Shown here: in pieces, positions 15,879-24,455 of the stretch
Layout of the letters: every line of letters starts with the position of its first letter
Position numbering within the stretch: position 1 is the first letter of the stretch
Assembly: GCF_946480305.1 (NCBI RefSeq)
Contig: NZ_CAMLJQ010000054.1
Location: forward strand, 1-24,455
Origin: an uncultured Caldimonas sp.
GTDB lineage: Bacteria > Pseudomonadota > Gammaproteobacteria > Burkholderiales > Burkholderiaceae
DNA length: 24,455 bases
Reading direction: 5' to 3'
The notes under the pieces: generated by a model
The model's input: the letters and a program-made list of their open reading frames with translations, nothing else
What the model was told of the DNA's origin: nothing
Database searches by the model: none
Position numbers and translations under genes: made by a program

Positions 15879-16559
15879 TCAGCCCGCCGCGGGCACCAGG
15901 CGCGCCAGGCCAGCACTCGCCAGCTCGCCGACGCGCATCAGGAATTCAGTGCCCATGTCGGCGGTGTAGCGGGTCGGGTCGGGCGAGCCGAGCACCAGCA
16001 TGCCGAACGCCGGGGACGAAACGCCGTGGCGCAGCGGAATCAGCGCCAATGACATCACCGTCGCGGGGTCTTGGAGCCAGCCCACCGGCTCGAAGCCGGA
16101 GTTGACGCCGCAGTACGGCATCGTGAGGCTGGTCGCGAACGACTTGGTGTCGTCCTTGATGCCTTGCGCAAACGGTTGCTCGGCGTATTCGGGCTTCACG
16201 CCCCACACGCGGATGCCGGCCTGGGGGATCAGGAACTGGTTCTTCAGTTCCTCGGCCATCAGTACCGGCACCTGCGTCGGGTCGGCAGTGAGCATCACCG
16301 CGCGCGTCCAGCGGTGCAGCTTGTCGGCGATCGCCATGTTCTCCTGGCCGTGCCGGATCATCTCGACGATCTTGAGCTCGAGCCCCTTGATCTTCTCGCG
16401 CAGCATTTCCATCTGCCGCTCCTGCAGCGAGACGGCGCGCTGCCCGTGAGGGCTGGTCAGCTGGATGGTGGCCAGCAGTTCGGCATGGCGCTCGAAAAAG
16501 CCGGGCGTGTGCGCGAGGTAGTTCGCGATGTCGTCCTCGGTGATGCCTTGGATGCTCAT
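15879..16559 (-). CDS. DUF484 (GAF-like) family protein
   Basis: A 226-residue protein of the DUF484 family, whose genes sit between dapF and xerC in many proteobacteria. The N-terminal DDIANYLAHTPGFFERHAELLATIQL and SPHGQRAVSLQERQMEMLREKIKGLE are characteristic. A helical, coiled-coil-prone region (about 45-85) precedes a GAF-like domain with FGMLVLGSPDPTRYTADMGTEFL, resembling GAF C-terminal motifs. The biochemical role is unknown. The start is ATG 16559. It is separated from dapF by about 154 nt containing GC-rich hairpins, the largest gap in this gene run. Confidence 0.9.
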   Translation of the reverse strand: MSIQGITEDDIANYLAHTPGFFERHAELLATIQLTSPHGQRAVSLQERQMEMLREKIKGLELKIVEMIRHGQENMAIADKLHRWTRAVMLTADPTQVPVLMAEELKNQFLIPQAGIRVWGVKPEYAEQPFAQGIKDDTKSFATSLTMPYCGVNSGFEPVGWLQDPATVMSLALIPLRHGVSSPAFGMLVLGSPDPTRYTADMGTEFLMRVGELASAGLARLVPAAG

Positions 16560-16649
16560 GGTGCGTATGCTGGTCCGATGGGGTGTTCAATGGCGCATCG
16601 CTCGACCACCGAGCCGCATGCTCCGCAAGGGCCGAGTGGCGCCGCGGGT

Positions 16650-16702
16650 CCGGCTTCGCCGGTCCGCTGGTGCCGCCCCCTGGAGGGGGCGCGCGCAGCG
16701 CG
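16650..16702. repeat. GC-rich multi-hairpin intergenic repeat between dapF and DUF484
   Basis: Three adjacent perfect palindromes fill the gap: CCGGC-ttc-GCCGG (16650-16662), CGCCCCCT-gg-AGGGGGCG (16674-16691) and CGCGC-a-GCGCG (16692-16702). They begin 12 nt beyond the dapF stop when read on the dapF strand. The combination resembles GC-rich elements I recall dispersed near gene ends in Burkholderiales genomes, but copies elsewhere cannot be checked here. It may stabilise the dapF mRNA 3' end or attenuate read-through into DUF484-xerC-rlmI. Confidence 0.55.
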
Positions 16703-16713
16703 TACGGGGTGGT

Positions 16714-17568
16714 TCATACGTCTATCTCGCCGCGGAAAACCGTGGTCGCGGGGCCGGTCATCAGCACGGAATGTCCCGGGCCATTCCATTCGATGCTGAG
16801 TCGCCCACCAGGTGTGTCGACGTCGACCCGGCGCTCCAGCCAGCCGAGCCGGATGCCGGTGACCACCGCCGCGCACGCACCGGTGCCGCAGGCCAGCGTT
16901 TCGCCGGCACCGCGCTCGTAGACGCGCAGCTTGATGTGATTCGGCGACAGCACCTGCATGAAGCCGGCGTTCACGCGGCGGGGAAAGCGCGCATGGCCTT
17001 CGATCAGCGGACCCTGCAGCGCCACCGGCGCGGTGTCGACGTTGTCGACCCGCTGCACCGCATGCGGGTTGCCCATCGACGCGACGGCCACCATCACGGT
17101 CGCCGTGCCGCCCAGGTCCAGCGGCCACTGCTCGTGGTCGCCCACGACTTGCGGTTGCAGGCCCTGCGCGTCGAATGGAATGCGCTCGAGCTCGAACACG
17201 GGTGTGCCCATGTCCACCGTCACGCGGCCGTCGTCCTGCAGGCGCGGCTCGATCAGGCCGGAGATCGTCTGCACCTTGATCGAGCGCTTGTCGCTCAGGC
17301 CTTGCTCGTGCACGAAGCGGGCGAAGCAGCGCGCGCCGTTGCCGCATTGCTCGACCTCGCTGCCGTCGGCATTGATGATGCGGTAGCTGAAGTCGATGCC
17401 GGGCGCGGGCGATGGCCCGACGATGAGGATCTGGTCGGCGCCGACGCCGAAACGGCGGTCGGCCAGCGCGCGGTACTGCTCGGGCGTCAGCGTCAGGGGG
17501 GAGCGGGTGGCGTCGAGCACGACGAAGTCGTTGCCCGCTCCCTGCATCTTGGTAAAGCGCAGCTTCAT
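16714..17568 (-). CDS. dapF: Diaminopimelate epimerase
   Basis: A 284-residue epimerase that interconverts LL- and meso-diaminopimelate, feeding both lysine (via LysA in this window) and peptidoglycan. The two catalytic cysteines are visible: C75 in [13 protein letters not shown] and about C227 in [12 protein letters not shown]. The N-terminal [13 protein letters not shown] is the family signature. ATG 17568 is used; the upstream extension to 17745 overlaps the acyltransferase gene and is not coding. The start lies 8 nt after the preceding stop. The C-terminal [25 protein letters not shown] is typical of DapF. Confidence 0.97.
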   Translation of the reverse strand: MKLRFTKMQGAGNDFVVLDATRSPLTLTPEQYRALADRRFGVGADQILIVGPSPAPGIDFSYRIINADGSEVEQCGNGARCFARFVHEQGLSDKRSIKVQTISGLIEPRLQDDGRVTVDMGTPVFELERIPFDAQGLQPQVVGDHEQWPLDLGGTATVMVAVASMGNPHAVQRVDNVDTAPVALQGPLIEGHARFPRRVNAGFMQVLSPNHIKLRVYERGAGETLACGTGACAAVVTGIRLGWLERRVDVDTPGGRLSIEWNGPGHSVLMTGPATTVFRGEIDV

Positions 17569-17576
17569 GGCCGCGA

Positions 17577-18470
17577 TTATCGCGCCGCGGCCTTTGCGTA
17601 GAGGGAAGGTTCGCCCAAGGGCCGCGTCTTGAAGCGCTTGTGCACCCACAGGTACTGCGCCGGGTTGCGCCGGATCTCGGATTCGATCCACTGGTTCATC
17701 GCCAGTGCATCGGCCTCGGCGTCTTCGGTCGGGAAGTGCTGCCACGGCTCGAGGAAGCGCACCCGGTAGCCCTGCCCGCCCGGCAGGATCTCACCGACGA
17801 TGGGCTGCACCACCATGCCGAGCGCCCGTGCCATGCGCGAGGGCGCCAGCAGCGTGGAGGCCGGCACGCCGAAGAACGGGATGAAGGTGGAGTCCTTGCG
17901 GCCGAAGTCCATGTCGGGCAGGTTGAAGAAGGCGTGGCCCTGCTTGATGCAGCGCATCAGCGGCTTGGCCGACTCCTTGCGGGAGAACAGTTCCGCCCGC
18001 CCGAACCGCATGCGGCCGCGGCGCACCACGGCGTCGAACACCTTGTCGCTCTGCGTCTGGTAGATCGACGCCACCATGCGCTGCACGTGCAGTTGCTCGG
18101 CGACGCCCACCACGTCCAGCGCCATGAAATGGGGCACCAGGAACATCACCGGGCGCTCGCTGCGGTCGGCGAAGCCGACGTCGCCCTCCACATGGATCAG
18201 CCGCCGCAGGCGCTCCTCGCTCGCGTACCACAGCAGCGAGCGCTCCAGCAGGCTGCGCGCGAGCCACTGGAAATGCTCCTTCGCCAGCGCCTCGCGTTCG
18301 GGCGCGGGCATCTCGGGGAAGCACAGTTCGAGGTTGCGCAAGGCGATGCGGCGGCGCGAGCGCGCGAGCCAGTACAGCACGCGGCCGACGAAGCGCCCCA
18401 GCACGGCGAGCACCGGCAGCGGCAGCCAGTGCAGCAGCCACAACAGACCGACGGCGAGCCGGGAGGCCAT
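17577..18470 (-). CDS. LpxL/HtrB-type lipid A acyltransferase (second of a tandem pair)
   Basis: A 297-residue inner-membrane acyltransferase expected to add a secondary acyl chain to the lipid A precursor. An N-terminal hydrophobic anchor (about 5-35) is followed by [14 protein letters not shown] and the HX4D motif H114-FMAL-D119. [44 protein letters not shown] and the C-terminal [13 protein letters not shown] match the LpxL/LpxM family. ATG 18470 is used, 2 nt after the preceding stop, implying tight coupling. Acyl-chain and position specificity cannot be assigned from sequence. LpxL, LpxM and LpxP homologues look alike at this level. Confidence 0.9.
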   Translation of the reverse strand: MASRLAVGLLWLLHWLPLPVLAVLGRFVGRVLYWLARSRRRIALRNLELCFPEMPAPEREALAKEHFQWLARSLLERSLLWYASEERLRRLIHVEGDVGFADRSERPVMFLVPHFMALDVVGVAEQLHVQRMVASIYQTQSDKVFDAVVRRGRMRFGRAELFSRKESAKPLMRCIKQGHAFFNLPDMDFGRKDSTFIPFFGVPASTLLAPSRMARALGMVVQPIVGEILPGGQGYRVRFLEPWQHFPTEDAEADALAMNQWIESEIRRNPAQYLWVHKRFKTRPLGEPSLYAKAAAR

Positions 18471-18472
18471 GG

Positions 18473-19348
18473 TCAGACGACCTCCCTTGCGGCGGCCGGG
18501 TCCCGGCGCGGTTGCTTGTAGCGGTGATAACCCCACAGGTACTGACCGGGGCTTTGCAGGATCAATCGTTCCATGGCGCGGTTGATGGCGGCGGCAGATT
18601 GTGCTTGATCCGAGCCAGCCTCGGGCAGCGGTTCGTCAAAGGGCGTCACATGGACCACATAGCCGGCCCCGTGGCGCAACCGCTCGCCCCATGCCAGCAC
18701 GATGCTCGCGCCGGTCTGCTGGGCAAGGCGCGCGGCCAGTGTCATCGTGTAGGCCGGGCGGCCGAAGAACGGTGCCCACACGCCCATGCCTTCGGGCGGC
18801 ACCTGGTCGGGCAGCAGGCCGACCGCCTCGCCCTGACGCAGTGCGCGGATCATCTGCCGCACGCCTGCCAGCGTGGCGGGTGCGGTGGCCAGCCCCGGCC
18901 GGCTGCGGGCGGTTTCCACCACGGACCGGATGGACGCCTTGCGTGGCGGACGGTAGAGCACGGTGATGGGGCCGTGCGCACCGCCATAGCGCTCGGCATA
19001 CGCCTGCGCCGTGACCTCGAAGCACCCCAGGTGCGGCGTCAGGAACAGCACGCCCTTGCCGCGGCGATGTGCCGCGTCGATGCACTCGGCACCCTGCCAC
19101 CGCACCTTGTCGCCCAGGCTGTGCTGCACCGGGCGCATCCACAGCCACGGCAACTCCATCGCCATGCGCCCCGCGGCCGCCACGGCAGGCCGGGCCTCGC
19201 GCCAGCTCACGCCGGCCTGCACCACGTTGGCCTGCAGGCGGCGGCGGTAGGTGGGCGACAACGCCCAGGTCAACCACCCGAGCAGGGCACCCATCTCGTG
19301 CAGAAGCCACAACGGCCAACGAGACAACAGACGAAACAGCGTGAGCAT
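18473..19348 (-). CDS. LpxL/HtrB-type lipid A acyltransferase (first of a tandem pair)
   Basis: A 291-residue member of the same family as its downstream neighbour but clearly diverged. The N-terminal hydrophobic segment is at about 3-30. The catalytic motif is HX4E (H106-LGCF-E111, in LTPHLGCFEVTAQ) instead of HX4D. VLYRPPRKASIR, GLLPDQVPPEGMGVWAPFFGRPAYT and the C-terminal QYLWGYHRYKQPR fit the family. The start ATG 19348 lies directly beside the divergent metK promoter. It probably opens the operon running through dapF. The tandem copies presumably add different secondary acyl chains, but this is inference. Confidence 0.9.
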   Translation of the reverse strand: MLTLFRLLSRWPLWLLHEMGALLGWLTWALSPTYRRRLQANVVQAGVSWREARPAVAAAGRMAMELPWLWMRPVQHSLGDKVRWQGAECIDAAHRRGKGVLFLTPHLGCFEVTAQAYAERYGGAHGPITVLYRPPRKASIRSVVETARSRPGLATAPATLAGVRQMIRALRQGEAVGLLPDQVPPEGMGVWAPFFGRPAYTMTLAARLAQQTGASIVLAWGERLRHGAGYVVHVTPFDEPLPEAGSDQAQSAAAINRAMERLILQSPGQYLWGYHRYKQPRRDPAAAREVV

Positions 19349-19360
19349 CTTTTCTATAAT
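19333..19360 (+). promoter_or_regulatory. Predicted metK promoter, overlapping a divergent -10-like box
   Basis: A perfect TATAAT lies at 19355-19360, with a weak -35-like GAAACA at 19333-19338 (spacer 16). The predicted start is near 19367, giving a metK leader of about 160 nt. The complementary strand of the same bases reads TATAGA (19354-19359), a -10-like box pointing at the acyltransferase ATG (19348) only 5 nt away. The two divergent units may therefore compete for the same DNA. Confidence 0.55.
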
Positions 19361-19366
19361 CGCGCG

Positions 19367-19526
19367 GTCGCCGGTTTAAGGAACAACTTGCGGGGCGACG
19401 CAGGAGCGAAGCATAGCGAGCCCCTGCCGGGTTCACCCCCACAAATGCCGCTAAAGCGTTCGCCGCACCTCCAGACGACCCGGGCCGGCAACGCAGGTCA
19501 GGGTCTTTTTGTTTGGAGTCACACAA
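19367..19526 (+). ncRNA. Structured metK 5' leader, candidate cis-regulatory RNA
   Basis: About 160 nt between the predicted metK start of transcription and its GTG. At the 3' end, CTCCAGAC (19469-19476) can pair with GTTTGGAG (19511-19518, one G-U), which contains the metK Shine-Dalgarno GGAG. Immediately inside, GACCC (19477-19481) pairs with GGGTC (19501-19505), and TTTTT (19506-19510) forms a bulge or, alternatively, a terminator U-tract. Upstream, GGGGC (19392-19396) pairs with GCCCC (19420-19424), or GCAGG (19400-19404) pairs with CCTGC (19423-19427); these are mutually exclusive. I cannot match it to a known SAM riboswitch class. Pairing was found by eye, not by a folding program. Confidence 0.5.
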
Positions 19527-20705
19527 GTGGCGAACGACTTTCTCTTCACGTCCGAATCGGTGTCCGAGGGCCATCCCGACAAGGTGGCCGACCAGATCTC
19601 TGACGCCATCCTCGATGCCATCTTCGAGCAGGATCCGCGCTCGCGCGTGGCCGCCGAAACGCTGTGCAACACCGGTCTGGTGGTGCTGGCCGGCGAGATC
19701 ACGACCAACGCGCACGTCGACTACATCCAGGTCGCGCGCGACACGATCAAGCGCATCGGCTACGACAACACCGAGTACGGCATCGACTACAAGGGCTGCG
19801 CGGTGCTGGTGGCCTACGACAAGCAGAGCAACGACATCGCGCAGGGCGTGGACCACGCCAGCGACGACCACCTGAACACCGGCGCCGGCGACCAGGGCCT
19901 GATGTTCGGCTACGCCTGCGACGAGACGCCCGAGCTGATGCCCGCGCCGATCTACTACGCGCACCGGCTGGTGGAGCGCCAGGCCCAGTTGCGCAAGGAC
20001 GGCCGTCTGCCCTTCCTGCGGCCGGACGCGAAGAGCCAGGTCACGATGCGCTACGTCGACGGCCGCCCGCACAGCATCGACACCGTGGTGCTGTCGAGCC
20101 AGCACAGCCCCGAGATGAGCGACGGCGCGAAGATGAAGCCCGAGTTCACCGAGGCCGTGATCGAGGAAATCATCAAGCCGGTGCTGCCGAAGGAATGGCT
20201 GCAGGACACCAAATACCTGATCAACCCGACCGGCCGCTTCGTCATCGGCGGCCCGCAGGGTGACTGCGGCCTGACGGGCCGCAAGATCATCGTCGACACC
20301 TATGGCGGTGCCTGCCCGCACGGCGGTGGCGCGTTCTCCGGCAAGGACCCGACGAAGGTGGACCGCTCGGCCGCCTACGCGGCGCGCTATGTCGCGAAGA
20401 ATATCGTCGCGGCCGGCCTGGCGCGGCAGTGCCAGATCCAGGTGGCCTATGCCATCGGCGTCGCGCGCCCGATGAACATCACCGTCTACACCGAAGGCAC
20501 CGGCGTGATCCCCGACGCCAAGATCGCCGAGCTGGTGCAGGAGTATTTCGACCTGCGCCCGAAGGGCATCATCCAGATGCTCGACCTGCTGCGTCCGATC
20601 TACGGCAAGACCGCCGCCTACGGGCACTTCGGCCGCGAAGAGCCCGAGTTCTCGTGGGAAAAGACCGACAAGGCGCAAGCGCTGCGCGCGGCGGCCGGGC
20701 TGTAA
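19527..20705 (+). CDS. metK: S-adenosylmethionine synthetase
   Basis: A 392-residue methionine adenosyltransferase making SAM from methionine and ATP. The start is GTG 19527 ([19 protein letters not shown]), chosen because GGAG lies 8 nt upstream; an in-frame TTG at 19509 would overrun that site. Signatures are GHPDK (15-19), [13 protein letters not shown], the ATP-binding [21 protein letters not shown] and [19 protein letters not shown]. The length and all three repeats of the fold are complete. It is transcribed alone: a long leader with possible control precedes it and a strong intrinsic terminator follows. Supply of SAM links it functionally to rlmI and ahcY in this window. Confidence 0.97.
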   Translation: MANDFLFTSESVSEGHPDKVADQISDAILDAIFEQDPRSRVAAETLCNTGLVVLAGEITTNAHVDYIQVARDTIKRIGYDNTEYGIDYKGCAVLVAYDKQSNDIAQGVDHASDDHLNTGAGDQGLMFGYACDETPELMPAPIYYAHRLVERQAQLRKDGRLPFLRPDAKSQVTMRYVDGRPHSIDTVVLSSQHSPEMSDGAKMKPEFTEAVIEEIIKPVLPKEWLQDTKYLINPTGRFVIGGPQGDCGLTGRKIIVDTYGGACPHGGGAFSGKDPTKVDRSAAYAARYVAKNIVAAGLARQCQIQVAYAIGVARPMNITVYTEGTGVIPDAKIAELVQEYFDLRPKGIIQMLDLLRPIYGKTAAYGHFGREEPEFSWEKTDKAQALRAAAGL

Positions 20706-20727
20706 GCCGTTCGTCCGCAACAAGCCA

Positions 20728-20758
20728 GCCGCCGAGGCGATGCCCCGGCGGCTTTTTT
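20728..20758 (+). terminator. Intrinsic terminator of metK
   Basis: GCCGCCG (20728-20734) pairs with CGGCGGC (20746-20752) around an 11-nt loop, followed directly by six T residues (20753-20758). It lies 23 nt after the metK stop. The last T coincides with the first base of the convergent HAD gene's stop triplet. On the minus strand there is no U-tract on the required side, so it terminates metK only. Confidence 0.9.
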
Positions 20759-21537
20759 CATGGCCGCGCTTCGATCAACGCGCGCGCCACTTCCGCAAAG
20801 CCGGCGCCGCGCTCGCTTCGGGTCAGGTAGCGGGGACGGTGCTGCAGCTGGGGCAAAAACCGCTCGATGTTCGCCACGCCGACGCTGTGCTCGAAGCGCT
20901 CGAACATCAGCTGGTCGTTGGTCGAATCGCCGACATAGACCCACTGCCCGATCTCGGCATCCAGATCGCGGCCATACAGCTCGCGCACGATCCAGCGCGC
21001 GCCGCTGAGCTTGTCGTGGTTGCCGAACCAGCCGTTGATGTGGATCGAACTGACGGTGGCGACCATGCCTTCGGCGCGCATCAGCGCCACCACCTGCTCG
21101 ATGCGCTCGGGGGACAGGTGCGCGAACTCGCTGTGGTCGACGGCGATGTCGGTGACACGGCCGGCACTGTCGCGCGCCAGCGTCGCGCCCGGCACCTCGC
21201 GCAGCACCCGCTCGGCCACTTGCGCCAAACGGGTGGCGTTGCACGCCCGGGTCGCTTCGTCCTGCACATAGAGCGCGCGCCCATCGGGCAGCAACCCCAT
21301 CGCGCCGTTCTCGGGCACGATGGCAGCGACCGGCCACGACCGAGCAAACGGCTCGGACCACCCGACCGGCCGCCCGGTGATCGCGATGACCACCACTGCG
21401 GCCGCCCGCAGATCGGCCAGCGCCTGCAACGCTTCGCCGGTGATCGCACCTTCGGTCGTCAGCGTGTCGTCGATATCGGTGAACACGCCGCGGATCCGGC
21501 GGCGCGCCTCCAACGGCCACGCGGCCAGCGGCAACAT
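20758..21537 (-). CDS. HAD-IIB (Cof-like) family phosphatase
   Basis: A 259-residue haloacid dehalogenase-superfamily hydrolase with a C2-type cap. Motif I is FTDIDDTLT with nucleophile D21 and D23; motif II is in AITGRPVGW; the motif III Lys is in [10 protein letters not shown]; motif IV is [12 protein letters not shown]. The pattern fits the sucrose-phosphatase / mannosyl-3-phosphoglycerate-phosphatase side of HAD-IIB. The substrate cannot be read from sequence. ATG 21537 is chosen; a GTG 6 nt further upstream (21543) is an equally possible start. It lies 25 nt after prfC, probably co-transcribed, and ends on the metK terminator. Confidence 0.85.
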   Translation of the reverse strand: MLPLAAWPLEARRRIRGVFTDIDDTLTTEGAITGEALQALADLRAAAVVVIAITGRPVGWSEPFARSWPVAAIVPENGAMGLLPDGRALYVQDEATRACNATRLAQVAERVLREVPGATLARDSAGRVTDIAVDHSEFAHLSPERIEQVVALMRAEGMVATVSSIHINGWFGNHDKLSGARWIVRELYGRDLDAEIGQWVYVGDSTNDQLMFERFEHSVGVANIERFLPQLQHRPRYLTRSERGAGFAEVARALIEARP

Positions 21538-21562
21538 GTCCACGACGGTTCAGGCAGCCTTC

Positions 21563-23164
<1,602 letters not shown>

Positions 23165-23254
23165 GAAAGATGCTCCAGCGGGCCGGGCGGCCTCGGCGCG
23201 CGTCTTGGGCGCGACGCGCAAAGGCGAAATGCTACCGGGTTTGCCGCCCGGCGG

Positions 23255-23284
23255 TTGTCGGTGCCGGCTTGGCACGACTACAAT
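23255..23284 (+). promoter_or_regulatory. Predicted ahcY promoter
   Basis: TTGTCG (23255-23260, 4 of 6) is followed after 18 nt by TACAAT (23279-23284, 5 of 6). The predicted transcript start is about 23291, one base before the first helix of the SAH riboswitch. The leader before the ATG would be about 147 nt. Confidence 0.6.
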
Positions 23285-23291
23285 TGCCGAC

Positions 23292-23361
23292 TTCCGAGGA
23301 GCGTTGCAAGGCCGCCTTCAGGCCCCAGGCTCGGAATCTTCCAACTGCAACGGCGCTCACC
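23292..23361 (+). promoter_or_regulatory. S-adenosylhomocysteine (SAH) riboswitch aptamer
   Basis: TTCCGAG (23292-23298) pairs perfectly with CTCGGAA (23330-23336) to close P1. Inside are GAGCGTTGCA, a GGCC-gccttca-GGCC hairpin (23310-23324) and the conserved CCCCAGGCTCGG junction. Downstream, TGCAACGGCGCTCAC (23346-23360) supplies CGCTC to pair with GAGCG (23298-23302), as in the known pseudoknotted SAH aptamer. Position upstream of ahcY matches the established family (Rfam SAH_riboswitch), which senses SAH and raises expression of SAH-removing genes. The match is by eye; a covariance-model scan would confirm it. Confidence 0.93.
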
Positions 23362-23390
23362 CGCATGTGTCTCCTGCCGGGTGAGTCTTT
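23356..23390 (+). terminator. Expression platform of the SAH riboswitch
   Basis: CTCACCCG (23356-23363) pairs perfectly with CGGGTGAG (23378-23385), followed by TCTTT (23386-23390). Its left arm overlaps the CGCTC used by the aptamer (23354-23358), so the stem and the full aptamer compete. This fits an ON switch: SAH binding holds CGCTC and prevents the stem. The U-tract is weak, so the mechanism may be partial termination or a fold affecting translation. Confidence 0.6.
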
Positions 23391-23437
23391 ACCAGCATCC
23401 CCTCAGAGCACGGCGGTTTTTCCACCAGGAGAAACGC

Positions 23438-24455
23438 ATGAACGCTGTCCTCAAGCCCTTGCACACCGACCAGTACGTGGTCGCCGACCTGTCGCTCGCC
23501 GACTGGGGCCGCAAGGAAATCAAGATCGCCGAAACCGAGATGCCCGGCCTGATGGCGATCCGCGAAGAATTCGCCGCCAAGCAGCCGCTCAAAGGCGCGC
23601 GCATCACCGGCTCGCTGCACATGACCATCCAGACCGCCGTGCTGGTGGAAACGCTGCAGGCGCTGGGCGCCGAGGTGCGCTGGGCCTCGTGCAACATCTT
23701 CTCGACGCAGGACCATGCCGCCGCCGCCCTGGTGGCCGCCGGCACGCCGGTGTTCGCCTACAAGGGCGAGACGCTGAAGGACTACTGGGACTACACCCAC
23801 CGCATCTTCGAATTCGGCCCCAAGGGCACCGAGGGTGAAGGCCCGAACATGATCCTGGACGACGGCGGCGACGCGACGCTGCTGATGCACCTGGGCAAGC
23901 GCGCCGAGAAGGACGCGTCCGTCATCTCCAACCCGACCAGCGAAGAAGAGCGCGAGCTGTTCGCGGCCATCAAGGCCAAGCTGGCTGAAGACGCCACGTG
24001 GTACAGCCGCAAGAGCGCCCAGATCATCGGCGTGACGGAAGAGACCACCACCGGCGTGCACCGCCTGCAGGAGATGTCGGCCAAGGGCACGCTGATGTTC
24101 CGCGCGATCAACGTCAACGACAGCGTCACGAAGAGCAAGTTCGACAACCTGTACGGCTGCCGCGAATCGCTGGTCGACGGCATCAAGCGCGCGACCGACG
24201 TGATGATCGCCGGCAAGGTGGCCGTGGTGTGCGGCTATGGCGACGTGGGCAAGGGCTCGGCCCAGGCACTGCGCGCGCTGTCGGCCCAGGTGTGGGTGAC
24301 TGAAATCGACCCGATCAACGCGCTGCAGGCCGCGATGGAAGGCTATCGCGTCGTGACGATGGATTACGCCGCCGACAAGGCCGACATCTTCGTCACCGCT
24401 ACCGGCAACAAGAGCGTGATCACCTTCGACCACATGGCGAAGATGAAGGACCAGG
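23438..24455 (+). CDS. ahcY: Adenosylhomocysteinase (SAH hydrolase), truncated by window end
   Basis: The first 339 residues of SAH hydrolase, which splits S-adenosylhomocysteine into homocysteine and adenosine and so relieves product inhibition of methyltransferases. ATG 23438 follows AGGAGA by 8 nt. Visible motifs include [44 protein letters not shown] (139-149), [15 protein letters not shown] [25 protein letters not shown] with the substrate-binding Lys/Asp, and the NAD-binding [10 protein letters not shown] (266-275). The SAH riboswitch lies in its leader. The remaining C-terminal part lies beyond the window. Confidence 0.97.
   Translation, partial: MNAVLKPLHTDQYVVADLSLADWGRKEIKIAETEMPGLMAIREEFAAKQPLKGARITGSLHMTIQTAVLVETLQALGAEVRWASCNIFSTQDHAAAALVAAGTPVFAYKGETLKDYWDYTHRIFEFGPKGTEGEGPNMILDDGGDATLLMHLGKRAEKDASVISNPTSEEERELFAAIKAKLAEDATWYSRKSAQIIGVTEETTTGVHRLQEMSAKGTLMFRAINVNDSVTKSKFDNLYGCRESLVDGIKRATDVMIAGKVAVVCGYGDVGKGSAQALRALSAQVWVTEIDPINALQAAMEGYRVVTMDYAADKADIFVTATGNKSVITFDHMAKMKDQ

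Noticed and set aside
14278..15969. 563-codon plus-strand open frame opposite rlmI, xerC and DUF484
   Set aside because: It is antisense to three real genes, and no domain or ribosome-binding site supports it.
19445..19603. Possible upstream ORF in the metK leader overlapping the metK start
   Set aside because: An ATG at 19445 opens 52 codons out of frame with metK, but no Shine-Dalgarno sequence precedes it and the peptide has no Met-rich or otherwise regulatory composition.
18512..19603. 363-codon plus-strand frame running into the metK leader
   Set aside because: It is antisense to the acyltransferase gene, and its 3' part simply reads through the metK leader.
18636..20723. 695-codon minus-strand open frame across metK and the acyltransferase gene
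   Set aside because: It is antisense to metK and frame-shifted relative to the acyltransferase; the composition is typical of a GC shadow.
23165..23275. N-terminal extension of prfC to GTG 23275
   Set aside because: It would add 37 low-complexity basic residues, while GTG 23164 has GGAG at good spacing and gives the normal RF3 length.

Overview
The window is a GC-rich chromosomal segment from a betaproteobacterium, most likely of the order Burkholderiales. This rests on gene order (divergent PBP1A / pilMNOPQ-aroK-aroB-dgt-gltB; cyaY facing lptM-lysA; lipid A acyltransferases-dapF-DUF484-xerC), high-GC coding bias that opens long false antisense frames, and a Burkholderiales-style GC-rich intergenic repeat. 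The genus cannot be fixed from the sequence alone. Almost everything is core housekeeping; the only clear accessory element is a REP-associated-transposase (RAYT)-like unit at the left.

Layout: 1-425 is the N-terminal part of gltB (minus strand) with its own promoter. 494-1282 is a RAYT-like element carrying an intact ORF whose catalytic motifs are degenerate. 1329-9282 (minus strand) is the type IV pilus assembly operon pilM-N-O-P-Q running into aroK, aroB and a dGTPase-like gene, mostly with 4-nt ATGA overlaps or very short gaps. Divergent from it is the PBP1A gene (9556-11919). A convergent cyaY follows; it is head to head with lptM-lysA across an 11-bp perfect inverted repeat that gives a -10-like box in both directions. 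On the minus strand, 19348 down to 13735 carries two lipid A-type acyltransferases, dapF, a GC-rich repeat, DUF484, xerC and rlmI.

The right third is centred on S-adenosylmethionine metabolism. metK (plus strand, 19527-20705) has a roughly 160-nt leader that can fold over its own Shine-Dalgarno site and ends at a strong intrinsic terminator. A HAD-IIB phosphatase and prfC (RF3) lie on the minus strand. ahcY (plus strand, cut by the window end) is preceded by a clear S-adenosylhomocysteine (SAH) riboswitch. MetK makes SAM, methyltransferases such as RlmI turn it to SAH, and AhcY removes SAH.

Most of the window is ordinary. The observations most worth a second look are the metK leader (an RNA fold I cannot assign to a known class), the readable switching logic of the SAH riboswitch, the apparently catalytically dead RAYT beside the gltB promoter, and the symmetrical cyaY/lptM promoter predicting a leaderless lptM mRNA. 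No defence system, CRISPR array, tRNA, rRNA or prophage was seen.
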